This document shows, piece by piece, positions 19,394 to 30,002 of a DNA stretch of 64,000 nucleotides. Every line of letters starts with the position of its first letter. Positions within the stretch are counted from its first letter, which is position 1. This DNA comes from Piezodorus guildinii (taxonomy: Eukaryota; Arthropoda; Insecta; Hemiptera; Pentatomidae), in the NCBI GenBank assembly GCA_023052935.1, contig CM041298.1, positions 61,188,217 through 61,252,216 on the forward strand. Direction: 5' to 3'. The position numbers and the translations under genes were made by a program. Below the pieces are notes generated by a model that had not been told where the DNA came from, made no database searches, and saw only the letters and a list, made by a program, of their open reading frames with translations.

Positions 19394-22300
19394 AAGAAGA
19401 GAATAAAAGCCAACTGCCTTATGTTAAAGACCACGCGAATCGTAAATGGCTTATTGATACCGGATCTTGGAAGAATTATATAAGACCAGACATTGTACCA
19501 CCAGATGTTGAAAGAGAAAAAGAAAATTTTACAATAAAAACAGCAACCGGAGAAGAACTTGGCACGGAATCTATTTCAGTTTATTGCAGAAATAATTTTC
19601 TTAAAAACCCCGAAAAAATAAAATTTTATCTATTTAATTTCAGTCCCAATTACGAAATACTACTAGGAAATGAGACAATGAGGGAAATGAAATTTAATAT
19701 CGATTTCGAAACCAACAAAATAAAAACTCGCTATACAGAGTTTGATTTTATTATGGAAGACGAAGTTTTAAAATTAGTTTTGAAAGAAGGCGAAAATCAG
19801 ATAAAAGTAGAACAAAATAAAAATCTATATTTTATTGACTATGAAGATGATAAGATTAAAATTAAACCTGGCATCTATGATCAAAATATAATAATCGACA
19901 GTAAAGTTAACGAAACCATATATTTACCTTTATACTATTTGCAAAAAGAAGAAGTAGAATTAACAGATTCTAATAAAAAAGGAAACCATGAAATAATAAA
20001 ACAAATCCCCCAACTAATCAGAACCGACCATATACCTCCTCAAGAAAAATCAAATTTAATTAAATTATTATCGAAATATCCATCAGTATTTAAGACTGAA
20101 AATGATCCCCTTTCAGCCACTGATTTATTGGAGCATAAGATTAAAACAAAAACCGAAGACCCGATATATTCGAAAAATTACAGATATCCCCACCAATTCA
20201 AAGAAAATATTAAGGAAGAAATTAAAAAGATGTTAGAATCCAAAATAATAAGACCCAGCAATTCCCCTTACAATTCTCCCGTTTGGATTGTCCCGAAAAA
20301 GCCAGACGCATCAGGAAAAAGAAAAATACGAATGGTGATTGATTACAGGAAATTAAATCGAGAAACAACCCCGGATAAATTCCCCATTCCTAATATTGAA
20401 GACCTTTTAGGCAAATTAGGAAAAGCGACGATATTTACAGCAATGGACCTTTGCTCAGGCTTCCATCAAATAAAAGTCGAAGAAAGTTCTATCCCAAAAA
20501 CAGCATTTTCTACAGATCAAGGCCACTTTGAATTCCTTCGCATGCCATTTGGACTCAGTAATGCCCCAGCAACGTTTCAAAGAGTCATGAATATCATTTT
20601 TTCAGATTCTATTAACGTTTTAGTCTATATGGACGATATTATAATTTTTTCTGAAAATTACAAAGATCATTGGAAACATTTAGAAGAAACTCTTAAAAAG
20701 TTAGAAAAACATAACTTAAAGATTCAGCTCGATAAGACAGAATTTTGCAAGAAAGAATTGTTATTCCTCGGACATATTATCAGCGAACGCGGCATAGAAC
20801 CTAATCCAGAAAAGATAAAAGCAGTAAAAGATTTTAAACTCCCTAAAAATGAAAAAGAAATTAAAAGCTTTTTAGGATTAACTGGTTTCTATAGGAAAAT
20901 GATACCAAATTACGCAAAGATAGCTTCCCCATTAACGAGATGTCTTCGAAAAGATCAAAAAGAAATCAAACCAGAGTTATATGAAAACGCTTTTGAGAAA
21001 TTGAAACAACTTGTATGTAGTAGCCCCATTTTGCAAATTCCAGATTTCAATCAGGACTTTTTCTTAACAACTGACGCAAGTAATTTCGCCATTGGTGCAG
21101 TATTAGCACAGAAGAAAGATGGAAAAGAACTCCCTGTATGTTTTGCATCCAGAACACTTAATAAAGCAGAACAAAATTACTCAACAACGGAAAAGGAATG
21201 TTTAGCCATTATTTGGGCTTGCAATCATTTTCGACCCTACTTATACGGTAGAAAATTTTTCATATATTCAGATCACAAACCTTTAGAATATTTAAGAACG
21301 TGTAAAACACAGAACGCCAGATTAATTAGATGGAAATTATTGTTAGAAGATTTCGAATATGACATAAAATACATTGAAGGAAAGGCTAATAAAGTCGCCG
21401 ATCATTTATCCCGTTACCCTATTGAAGAAAGGAAATTAAAAGAACCAGAATTTGATATTTTTCATACAGAAAATTCTCCTAATAACTATTCACAAGAAAT
21501 CGTAGATTTATTACAAGAAATGGGAATAGAAGAAACCCAAGAAGAAGCTAACAATGAAAACTTAGAAGGAATTAATAATGATGAAAACATAGAAGAAAAT
21601 AATAATGGTGAACACCAAGAAATAATTCAAGATGATATATCTTCTTTAGCAACGCAGCACTCCACAGAATCCTCCGATAACAGAATCTTAATAGTTGATG
21701 ATAAATCTAGACCAGTAAATGTTGAGAAAAATCAAATAATAATAAAAAAGGGACACGCGAAAATTCAACGCGAAACAATATTCAATAATAAGCAAAGAAC
21801 AACAATTGAATTTACTTGGCCTTATCATGAAAAAGATTTTGAAATAGAAGAAAAACTTTTAGAAATCTTAAGACCAAATATAACTTACGGCATATACTGC
21901 TCACCCATATCAGATTCTATAGAAAGTGAAAATAATTGGTATAATGCATTATTTAATAAAGTTGCATCACTCATTAGAGAAAAATTTCCCACAAATAGAA
22001 TTAAAAGATATTATAAACTATTGCCAGATGTAAAGAACACGGAAGACCAGAAATTACTTATCCTTGATTATCATATCGCCAAGACATGCCACAGAGGTAT
22101 AAATGAAACATATTTAGTTTTGAAAACCAAATTTTATTGGCCCAATATGAAAGATCATATCACAGAAATTATAAACAAATGTGACACATGTGGAAAAGGC
22201 AAATACGATAGAAGACCTATAAAACAAAAATTTAAAATTACTCCCACACCTGAGAAACCCTTTACAGATTTAATGATTGATACCTTACACATGAGTAATT

Positions 22301-23244
22301 ATTACATTTATTTAATAGTAGATACTTTTTCCAAAAGAATATTTTCTTATTACGCAACGAGTTATAATGCCATAGAAAGCATGAAAGTATTGAAAAAATA
22401 TTTAGCATATTTTCCAAAACCCCAAAAAATATCATGTGACAACGGAAGAGAATTCGACAATAACTTGTTTAAAGATTTTCTAAACTACTTAAATATTGAA
22501 TTACATTATACTACCCCCAATCACCCTAACTCTCTTGGATTGCTTAATCGAGCAAGCTCTTCGTTATTAGAAATTTTAAGACTTATAAACATAGAAAACA
22601 AAGATGATAAAGAGGAAGATAAGTTAGAGCAAGCAACGACAGCATATAATAATTCCCTTAATCAAGATCTTAAAATGACCCCTAACGAAATAACTTTCGG
22701 TATCACTAATGAAACTTATAATGAATCCCCGGAAATAAAAGAATATCTTGTTCATGAGTACCATCGGAAAATGAAGCAGCTTTTCGAAATAACTAAGAAA
22801 GGTATAGAACAAAATAAAGAGAGAAAAATAGGCAAGTTAAATGAAAATAGAGAAGACATAGAAATCCCGGAAGATGTGTATATAAAGAGACAACAGAAAA
22901 AGAAAATAGATCCTAAATACGAAAAAGGAAAGTATGTTGATAAAAGATTTCAAAATAGAAATAAAGGTAGAAAGAAAAAACTCCACCCTGATCAAGTCAA
23001 ACGACCGAAAAAGGTCACTAAGAAAAAGAAATCAAATAATAATAATAATAAACCTAGTACAAGTCAAAAAAACCCAGAAATAACTGATGAAGATATTGAG
23101 AATGTCATAAAAGAAATAGAAACGTCTAATGTTACAGGAGTCAGCCAAGATGACTTTGAGTTCGACGACGAATTGTTTCAAGTATCTTCTGATCGCAGCG
23201 CTTACGGTTCAGATACAGACCCTGCTAATACAAGATTTATCTGA
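19360..23244 (+). CDS. pol: pol of the provirus: protease, RT, RNase H, integrase
   Basis: Expressed by a -1 shift from gag; the first ATG (19678) is not the natural start. Protease: LIDTGS at about 19450-19467. Reverse transcriptase: MVIDYRKLNRETTPDKFPIP, FRMPFGLSNAPATFQR-like text and YMDD at 20626-20637. RNase H: TTDASN near 21068 and YSDHKPLEYL near 21270. An acidic, Asn-rich linker (about 21430-21660) follows. Integrase: zinc motif with HRG and CDTC (about 22085-22195), first Asp in MIDTLHM, second in CDNGREF (near 22437). The residue where the catalytic Glu should be is Asn (22546-22548, context LGLLNRASS). The tail is Lys-rich and overlaps env by about 115 nt. No stops. Confidence 0.9.
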   Translation, partial: RERPARQSKHIKEENKSQLPYVKDHANRKWLIDTGSWKNYIRPDIVPPDVEREKENFTIKTATGEELGTESISVYCRNNFLKNPEKIKFYLFNFSPNYEILLGNETMREMKFNIDFETNKIKTRYTEFDFIMEDEVLKLVLKEGENQIKVEQNKNLYFIDYEDDKIKIKPGIYDQNIIIDSKVNETIYLPLYYLQKEEVELTDSNKKGNHEIIKQIPQLIRTDHIPPQEKSNLIKLLSKYPSVFKTENDPLSATDLLEHKIKTKTEDPIYSKNYRYPHQFKENIKEEIKKMLESKIIRPSNSPYNSPVWIVPKKPDASGKRKIRMVIDYRKLNRETTPDKFPIPNIEDLLGKLGKATIFTAMDLCSGFHQIKVEESSIPKTAFSTDQGHFEFLRMPFGLSNAPATFQRVMNIIFSDSINVLVYMDDIIIFSENYKDHWKHLEETLKKLEKHNLKIQLDKTEFCKKELLFLGHIISERGIEPNPEKIKAVKDFKLPKNEKEIKSFLGLTGFYRKMIPNYAKIASPLTRCLRKDQKEIKPELYENAFEKLKQLVCSSPILQIPDFNQDFFLTTDASNFAIGAVLAQKKDGKELPVCFASRTLNKAEQNYSTTEKECLAIIWACNHFRPYLYGRKFFIYSDHKPLEYLRTCKTQNARLIRWKLLLEDFEYDIKYIEGKANKVADHLSRYPIEERKLKEPEFDIFHTENSPNNYSQEIVDLLQEMGIEETQEEANNENLEGINNDENIEENNNGEHQEIIQDDISSLATQHSTESSDNRILIVDDKSRPVNVEKNQIIIKKGHAKIQRETIFNNKQRTTIEFTWPYHEKDFEIEEKLLEILRPNITYGIYCSPISDSIESENNWYNALFNKVASLIREKFPTNRIKRYYKLLPDVKNTEDQKLLILDYHIAKTCHRGINETYLVLKTKFYWPNMKDHITEIINKCDTCGKGKYDRRPIKQKFKITPTPEKPFTDLMIDTLHMSNYYIYLIVDTFSKRIFSYYATSYNAIESMKVLKKYLAYFPKPQKISCDNGREFDNNLFKDFLNYLNIELHYTTPNHPNSLGLLNRASSSLLEILRLINIENKDDKEEDKLEQATTAYNNSLNQDLKMTPNEITFGITNETYNESPEIKEYLVHEYHRKMKQLFEITKKGIEQNKERKIGKLNENREDIEIPEDVYIKRQQKKKIDPKYEKGKYVDKRFQNRNKGRKKKLHPDQVKRPKKVTKKKKSNNNNNKPSTSQKNPEITDEDIENVIKEIETSNVTGVSQDDFEFDDELFQVSSDRSAYGSDTDPANTRFI

Positions 23245-24766
23245 CGGACCAGGAGCATCCATCGTACAAATTAATCCATCTTTTATAATTGAAGATTGGT
23301 ACACATTTTTACATTATAAGAATCTTACAAATTTAACAAGAGAAATTCAAACCCTTAAGATTAGCATTGACGTATTAACAATTAGTAATGAATATAAAAC
23401 TTTGCATAATATTATTGAACAAAAATATAACAAGATATTAGAAAAAAATAATCATATTGTAAATATAAATCGGAATAACCGATCAAAAAGAGGTTTAATT
23501 AACGGACTAGGCAATGCTATTAGTTGGCTCACCGGCAATATGGACGCCGATGACAAAGAAAAGTATGATAATATTTTAAATAAAATCGAGAGAAATATGT
23601 ATCACATAGAGCATAATGAAAATGTTAGATTAGGATTAAATAAAGAATTAACATCTAAACTTAATAAAGAAATAATTGTTTTAAATAAATATAAGGATAG
23701 TATAGAAAAAATAAATAATTTTACAGATTTAGCTCTTACTAAGTTAATGTATCATGATTTATTAGCCGTATTAGATTTAGTAGAAAATCAATTAAATGAT
23801 ATAGAATTTTCCTTAGAACAATGTAAATTAGGAATTACCCATCCAAGCATATTAACGACTAGAGAACTAGAACAATTAAACATACCGTTCGGAGAACCAA
23901 TCACAGAAAATGTAGAATTAAACTGGTTACTTAGCTCCACATTTTGTTCCCTATCAGATACAGGATTAATTTATTATTTTATTAAAATCCCTTTGAAATC
24001 ATTGCCAAAAACAACTTATTATGCTATGTCATATCCAGTTACAAGGAATAATAAAGTCATTACTCTAAAGATTAAAGAACAACTAATCATTAGATTTAAA
24101 AATTCGTTTTACAATGGAAATTGTATTAAATTCAATAATCATCATTACTGTAAAGACATGATAGAGATTAAGGACAAATGTATTTTAGAATTATGTAAGA
24201 ATATAGAATTAAATGATTGTAAAGCTGTAGAAATAAGAACAAACCCTATAATCAAACTTATACCCACATTACACCAATATTTAACCTTTAATATTAGCAA
24301 TGTAACAACTAGTGTAACAAACACACAAATGTATCATCTACCATCTACTAGCCTCCTTAATCTTAATGAAAAAGAGAAATTTGTAAATATAAATGTACCA
24401 CTTTCTTATGTTGACAATGTAAATATTCCTTTTATTTCCTATCATTCTGTTAATAATAAAACTATTGTATCAACAAATTTTACTTTTGAGGAATTACAAC
24501 AAATAGACTTAAGTAATATAGAAATAGAAGAATTAGAACCTTATGATATAACTGTATCCCAATTTATTTCTTATATATTTTATGTAATATGTTTATATCT
24601 TTTATGCTATAATCTTTATCGTCAGTATTGTAAACTGGAATTACTGTGTTCTAATCCTTCAAATGATAATCCAAGTACCCATCCTCAACCACCTGAATGT
24701 TTTGATGGCAGAGCCAGAGCTTGGTTTCAATATTTACAGAATAGACAAACCGTCCCAAATCCTTAA
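23129..24766 (+). CDS. env: env of the provirus, class of baculovirus-F-like fusion proteins
   Basis: 545-residue envelope glycoprotein. The ATG at 23129 lies inside the end of pol in another frame, as usual for errantiviruses. A hydrophobic segment after the start (about residues 15-33) serves as a signal sequence. A furin-like RSKR site ends at residue 121 and is followed by a Gly-rich, hydrophobic fusion-peptide-like segment, GLINGLGNAISWL. Several N-X-S/T sites and cysteines follow. A transmembrane segment is near residues 480-500 (FISYIFYVICLYLLCYNLY), with a cytoplasmic tail of about 45 residues. It is intact. Role: membrane fusion and possible cell-to-cell spread; the family is related to baculovirus F proteins. 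Confidence 0.88.
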   Translation: MLQESAKMTLSSTTNCFKYLLIAALTVQIQTLLIQDLSDGPGASIVQINPSFIIEDWYTFLHYKNLTNLTREIQTLKISIDVLTISNEYKTLHNIIEQKYNKILEKNNHIVNINRNNRSKRGLINGLGNAISWLTGNMDADDKEKYDNILNKIERNMYHIEHNENVRLGLNKELTSKLNKEIIVLNKYKDSIEKINNFTDLALTKLMYHDLLAVLDLVENQLNDIEFSLEQCKLGITHPSILTTRELEQLNIPFGEPITENVELNWLLSSTFCSLSDTGLIYYFIKIPLKSLPKTTYYAMSYPVTRNNKVITLKIKEQLIIRFKNSFYNGNCIKFNNHHYCKDMIEIKDKCILELCKNIELNDCKAVEIRTNPIIKLIPTLHQYLTFNISNVTTSVTNTQMYHLPSTSLLNLNEKEKFVNINVPLSYVDNVNIPFISYHSVNNKTIVSTNFTFEELQQIDLSNIEIEELEPYDITVSQFISYIFYVICLYLLCYNLYRQYCKLELLCSNPSNDNPSTHPQPPECFDGRARAWFQYLQNRQTVPNP

Positions 24767-24793
24767 ATTTAGAGTTCAGTGGGCTTCACTCTC

Positions 24794-24806
24794 ATAAGGA
24801 CGGAGG
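24794..24806 (+). other. Polypurine tract
   Basis: AAGGACGGAGG immediately before the 3' LTR; a purine-rich primer site for plus-strand DNA synthesis. Confidence 0.75.
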
Positions 24807-25094
24807 AGTCACGCCACCATGAGGCCATAGTGCACCTGCAGATCACACCATATTCCTTGAATCTTATTCAGCAGTCCTATTAACCTTTATATACCCTGTC
24901 CCTTCTCCCAGGGATCACTCTCTTCAAGTCCTCGCAGTAATTACGGTACGTAATCTATGTCAGATCTAGTATAGCCATATTGTTATTATCAAGATTGTCA
25001 TTATTGTCTTTTAAAGTGTTATTATCGATATTTTGTAACTTTTGAATAAATAAAATATTTTTTTTTTACAATAACGAGCACGAACACCAAAATT
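24807..25094 (+). repeat. 3' LTR of the provirus
   Basis: 288 bp, same start, end and internal sequence as the 5' LTR as far as I can read. Confidence 0.93.
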
Positions 25095-25780
25095 TAATAA
25101 AAATAAAATCCAGTAAATCTCACCAAATAACCTTTACCATTCGTCGTAAACCTATGACATCCTGCCCTACAGTACCCTTGAATAATACTCCTTTTGTCCC
25201 GGTTGAACATTTCCGTATCCAGGACTCAACCTTGATAAACGTCTTGCTTGGAACCCTCATACAAGACCAAAACTATAAAAAAACTGCTCGACGTTTTCGA
25301 CTACTTTAACACTTACCTGACAGACTTTCAAATCTTTCACTTAACTAAAACGGCTCATCTAGATGACTATTATATGGCTGATATGGACTTACCGAGTTTA
25401 GCTTTGGGCTCTACTAAACCATCAAATTTTTCCCGTATCCCAACATTCTAAAATTCTCCGTAAAATCCTCGATGCTCCTAACTTTTTAACGAATAAATTG
25501 ATCCATAAATACCTTAAATATTCCATATGTTGCTGATTTGGCGTGAACCATACCATTCCTTTCATGAAAAAATCTGTTTCCCCTCTAATCCCATAGTTTC
25601 CATCCTTTCTTCCTCTTCAATGCCTGATCATCCTATAAGATCTTCTAGTTAAGAATATGTTTAGAGTGCTTCCAATGGGAAGCTTTACTACAAGTATATC
25701 TTAATGTTTTTAATTGTACTCACATATACTTGTATTTCTTTATACAGTTGTAAATAGCCATAAATGTATTTTTTTTTTTT

Positions 25781-27559
25781 AAACTTCAATTTGCATAAGT
25801 AAGAAACTTGCAAAGAAAGAAATATTGAAAATTGTCGGTCTTAGTTGCAGCTGAAATAAATGTTTTATCTTTTATGTTAGATCTAGTTCATATAACTATT
25901 TTATATGCAGAAATGTGTCATAAATTTTACAGCAACGTTTTCACCAAAATTACCATAAGTACTAATTAATAATATAGATTTCCCATAATTTTATTAGCAA
26001 CGGTTCTAACGATATTGGTCAATCATAAGATAAAAATCTTACAAGAACATTTTTTCATTATATCTCATGCACACAATATTTTCTATTTATTATATTGTAA
26101 ATTATTTTGATGTGTTTAAATTTTTTAGAACTAATTAGTAAATCTGGTTCCTTAAGCGGAAATTATTAGTTGATTATATGGTAAGTCTTTCCTTATTTTG
26201 GGTATATTGGACTACATTAGGAAACAAATTGAAATGAATAGGATCGAGTTACTTTTCCAAGTACCTTTTAAGCCAGTTCTTGGAACTTATGTTAGCGGAG
26301 TTCGGGATATTGTCAATACTAATATATCGAGAACATCATTTTAATTATCTCAAGTAATGAGCATTTTTTAAAACGCTTGTTAAATTACAAAAAAAAACTC
26401 GTTCTCTTTTATATAAAACATGGTGTCCCTTCAAACTTCTCGTATCAGATGTACACAGAACACGAAAAATGTAGTAATACAATATAAACATAAAAAAAGT
26501 AATAATTAAAATAGCGCGAAAAAATAAGGAACTTAGATTGAATACTTCTTAAAAATGAAAGAAGACAAAGGGAGGAATCCTTAAAAAAAATAATAATTTA
26601 ACTTCAATTAAAAGATTTCCTGTGGCCGGAAAAATACGAAAATTAAATACGCTCAGTACTTTTTCATACTTGAAATAAATGTACAAGTATATTTATATGA
26701 AGTAATTGTTAAAGGTGCCTTAGAAATTAATTTAGAAAACTTAAAAAATTCTATTTTTTTTTTCAAGTGATCTAAATTTAGGAATTACTTATGATTATTT
26801 AGTTTATTATTTTAACATTTTTATTAGCATATAAATTTTATTCGAGGATTATAATTATTTTTAATCATTAAGCTTTTTCGATCAAATAACACTTTTCTTC
26901 TCTATATGCAAAAATCTTTCTCCTTTTTCATATTATATAATTCATATATTTATTATTATATAGATTTATTCAGTTTCACTATTGCTAGCCATCTAATGTT
27001 TATTTAGTTTGAACAAAACTGATGATAGGACTTAATAGGAGAATTTTGAAAATTCTTTATTTATGTTCTTTCATTTTAATGAGAATACAAACAATAAAAA
27101 ACATTGAATTGCATGAGGTTATGGTATAGTTAATCAAAAACATTAAATAAGACGTTTTAGGTAAAAGTACAGTAAAAATAGCGATTGTCTAAATATCTAT
27201 TAACTTTGATCAAATTAGGATAACTGAAAAATATTTTTTCATCAATCATTAACTTCTTTACTACGATAGATAAGGTAAAAAAATAATCCAATTGTATCTC
27301 TTTATTTTTAAAATTATTATTTTTATGATCTCATTTCTTTGCAATTCTTAAATTTAACCCCTATACAGTATATAGAGGCATCCAGATTAAAATAAATAAC
27401 CTATCATCAAATTCAAAATAAAGATTAATTAAATTAATTGTATTTATTTTCTTCTTATAATAAGCCACAATTATGATAGCTGGTGGCTATAATAAATTAA
27501 ACTCAGATAAATAAATTGTTAAGGATTTATTTTTAGTTTAATTATACATAAAGTTTTGC
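25781..27559. other. Long AT-rich stretch without recognisable gene
   Basis: About 1.8 kb with no coding, tRNA, TIR or tail signal that I can support. Many short A and T runs. Confidence 0.55.
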
Positions 27560-27990
27560 ATATATTGCACCTATCAATCAGTTTTGCATCAGAGTTTCAA
27601 CCCAGAAAGCTTCCATTTCTCCCAACTTTCCTATGACGAAATACAAACAGCTGTCCTTAAATCTCGGACCAATGATCATGGGCCCAACAACATTCACGCA
27701 AAACTAATAAAATCTTGTCTTACAGTTCTAATACCAGTTCTTTACTATATATATACAACTTTGCCTTGTAAAACTCCATATTTCCTAATTCATTGAAAAC
27801 CGCTTTAACCGTCCATTAAACAAAGTTCTAAATCCTGCCTCACCTTATGCTTTCCATCTTATTTCTCTTTTTTCTAACCTATCTAAACCCTGGAACGCCT
27901 TTCACAAAACCAGTTATGAATTTGTTTTAGAAATCGTTCCCTTATCAAACCTTGCTAATCCTGCTCCCGGAACTATAATTTTGACTTTTT
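27560..27990 (+). pseudogene. CR1/L2-like reverse transcriptase fragment
   Basis: Translation gives FNPESFHFSQLSYDEIQTAVLKSRTNDHGPNNIHAKLIKSCLTVLIPVL. This is the block before the fingers in CR1/L2 RTs (I-x-x-A-V-x-x-S, DGPNxIxAKLIK, P-V-L). After a frameshift comes NPASPYAFHLISLFSNLSKP, like the N-P-S-x-x-x-F-R-P-I-S-L-L block. Short and decayed. Confidence 0.6.
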
Positions 27991-28044
27991 AAAAACATTA
28001 GTAATTGAAAAACTAATTTTAAACATAATAAATCCTCACCCAAG

Positions 28045-28575
28045 ACTGAATCGACATGAAACCGCTCGAAGATACCGTTTACTACAACGCTTACTAGAAA
28101 AACGTTTAAAACTTCCAGTATATTACAAAAGACTCATCTATATCACTATTATCAGACCTATTTGGACATATGGAATCAAGCTTTAGGGCTCTACGAAACC
28201 ATATAATTCCTCCCGCATCCAATCCAAAATCCTGAATGCCCCTTTTTTTGTCACAGATCAACTCCTCGATAATGACCTAAACATCCCATTTGTTGCAGAC
28301 ATAGCCCGTGGTAGATACTCCTCTTTTATTCTAAACTTCCTGCCCACATAAACCCACTTGTTCGTAATTTATCTTCCTTAGATATCCCTGATAACCGTCC
28401 GAGGCGACTGAAAAAAAGGTGGGCTCGAGACCTACTGCCTTAAAACAGTTAGTGAAGTGCTACCACTGGGTAATTCTTTCATGACTTTTTTTTATTTTTT
28501 ATTCTGCATATTTACTCATTGTGTTCTTTAATACAGTTGTAAATTACTCTAAATAAATAAATTTAAAAAAACAAT
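28045..28575 (+). pseudogene. Jockey (family C1) 3' end fragment
   Basis: Decayed Jockey RT tail. Decoded text includes ETARRYRLLQRLLEKR, IRPIWTYGIK, NSSRIQSKIL, FVTDQLLDNDLNIPFVADIARG and PRRLKKRWARDLLP, followed by a 3' UTR with AATAAATAAA. It is closely related to the copy at 36843-37235. Confidence 0.8.
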
Positions 28576-28601
28576 AAAAATAGTATAAAAAGATTTATTG
28601 G

Positions 28602-28602
<1 letters not shown>

Positions 28603-28674
<72 letters not shown>
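28603..28674. repeat. (TA)n microsatellite
   Basis: About 36 TA units, followed by interrupted T runs to about 28702. Apparent Tyr/Ile repeat proteins across it are artefacts. Confidence 0.95.
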
Positions 28675-28683
<9 letters not shown>

Positions 28684-28699
28684 TTTCTTTTTTTTTTTT

Positions 28700-29300
28700 T
28701 TCTTTGCTTTCCCCCTTAATTATTCTTTGTATTCCTACTTCAATTAGAATAAGTTGGTCATCTAGAAGATAACCGTTAATTAGAGTTGGAAAAGTTGTTG
28801 AGAAAGGGGCAGAAGGAGATATTTTTTTTTTTTTTATAAAAGCATAGGTCAGCTCCATAATTGCTAGGCAAGCATATTGACACCATAGACTAATAAATTT
28901 TCTTACTCCTATACCCCTCTCATTTCTGATTCTTCAACTCCGCTAGAAGTCTTTCCCCATCATCCTCCCGCTTGTGGTAAGAAGATCCGATAACAAGACG
29001 ATATGGAGATGCCTCAACGATTGACGAAGGTCCTTCTCAATCACCGCCTTGAGAGTCCCAATTTTATTTCCAACAAAACCTGATTTAGCCGAGGGATTTC
29101 CCCGGCCGCTTTTGGATCCCTTCCCCAATCCCATTTTTCCTTCTTCGACCATTGGGGGATTTACCGAGGGTACATATTACCTCTATTTTTGGCCTGAGAA
29201 AAATTCAGCTGGACGTCCTTACAAAAGTGATAGAATCAGCACCATTTTGCTAATATTTTACAATTATATCTTTTAATTCAATTAATACATTATATTATGA
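28700..29300. other. Unassigned, locally less AT-rich sequence
   Basis: Between about 28920 and 29190 the base composition is more balanced than the surroundings. A 69-residue minus-strand frame (28943-29152) reads GLGKGSKSGRGNPSAKSGFVGNK and LKAVIEKDLRQSLRHLH. It resembles no family I can name; it could be the 5' end of an element or a host exon. Confidence 0.35.
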
Positions 29301-29630
29301 ATGAAATATATGGTTTCAATTATGAAGAAGCTGTATTTTAGACGGGATGAGCTAGAGGGGAAGATTGACCACGGTTTGTCTACAAGACTGAAAAATTACT
29401 ATCGCTTAGTTGTGCCAAGACCAAAACATACCTGGATTACAAATTATACTTTTTATTCCATTGCTACTGTTAACAATAGTATTCCTCCAAATTTTCAATT
29501 TTCTCACACAAATCCTACAAAGTATTCAAATTATTACTACAATGTTAAAATATGGACGAAATCCCTCAGTGAAGAAAAGATTGCTGAAATATTGACTTCA
29601 AATTTCTTATCCGCTACAGTATGTCCTTAA
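29301..29630 (+). pseudogene. Possible CR1/L2-type RT C-terminal tail
   Basis: 109-residue frame. The stretch TRLKNYYRLVVPRPKH...FYSIATVNNSIPPNFQF resembles the end of CR1/L2 RTs (LR-x-Y-x-L-x-x-P-R, then a W/N-N-x-I/L-P block). The usual Trp before the block is lost. It may be complete only at its 3' end. Other readings are possible. Confidence 0.4.
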
Positions 29631-29887
29631 TGCCAGCCTGCGTCACTCATTCCGATATTTATCCTGTATACAAGTATATGTATTAATTATTGACTTTTGA
29701 TTTTGTCAATTACTGTGTACTATGTTATGTTCATTTATGATTGCTTATTATGTAATTCAATCTTGTATTTACTTGCCTTAATTTAATATCTTGTATATGT
29801 GAATTTGTATTCTTTATTGCTTTTGGTTTAGTCAATTACTGTTGATTACTGTGTAATGTTTTACTGTTTCTTATATAATTGTTTTTT

Positions 29888-29916
29888 TGTTTGTAATTAT
29901 TAGGTATTATATAATT

Positions 29917-29970
<54 letters not shown>

Positions 29971-30002
29971 TTTAATTATATAATACCTAATAATTACAAA
30001 CA
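29888..30002. repeat. Perfect 37-bp inverted repeat around a poly-T run
   Basis: TGTTTGTAATTATTAGGTAT... (29888-29924) and its exact reverse complement (29966-30002) flank about 41 T's. It lies just upstream of J3. See findings. Confidence 0.9.

Larger units (their letters stand above)
17614..25094 (+). mobile_element. Errantivirus-like endogenous retrovirus (Gypsy superfamily), complete
   Basis: A provirus of about 7.5 kb: 288-bp LTRs, tRNA-Lys-type primer site, gag, pol (PR-RT-RNaseH-IN), env, polypurine tract, LTR. Gene order and an Env with a furin-like site match insect errantiviruses (gypsy group). I see no difference between the two LTRs, implying very recent integration. A likely 4-bp duplication ATAA occurs at 17610-17613 and 25097-25100, with two unexplained bases (TA, 25095-25096) at the right end. 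Two oddities: a frameshift in gag at an A7 run and an unusual residue at the third catalytic position of integrase. Confidence 0.93.
17495..25780 (+). mobile_element. Jockey (C2) fragment split by the provirus
   Basis: The left part, 17495-17613, encodes the decayed segment TIASQTLKSHNRDLEVWCQNW. The right part, 25097-25780, continues in the same family with SHQITFTIRRKPMTSCPT, LYTKPSNFSRIP, FVTNKL-like and RPRDLLV-like text and a 3' UTR. The other copies show that these two parts are contiguous in the intact family, so the provirus landed in an already decayed Jockey. Frameshifts are present in the right part. Confidence 0.85.

Noticed and set aside
19678..23244. pol starting at the ATG 19678
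   Set aside because: The frame is open upstream through the protease to the slippery site, so the ATG is internal.
28595..28858. Tyr/Ile-repeat protein on the minus strand
   Set aside because: Translation of a (TA)n microsatellite. Same for 57193-57375.
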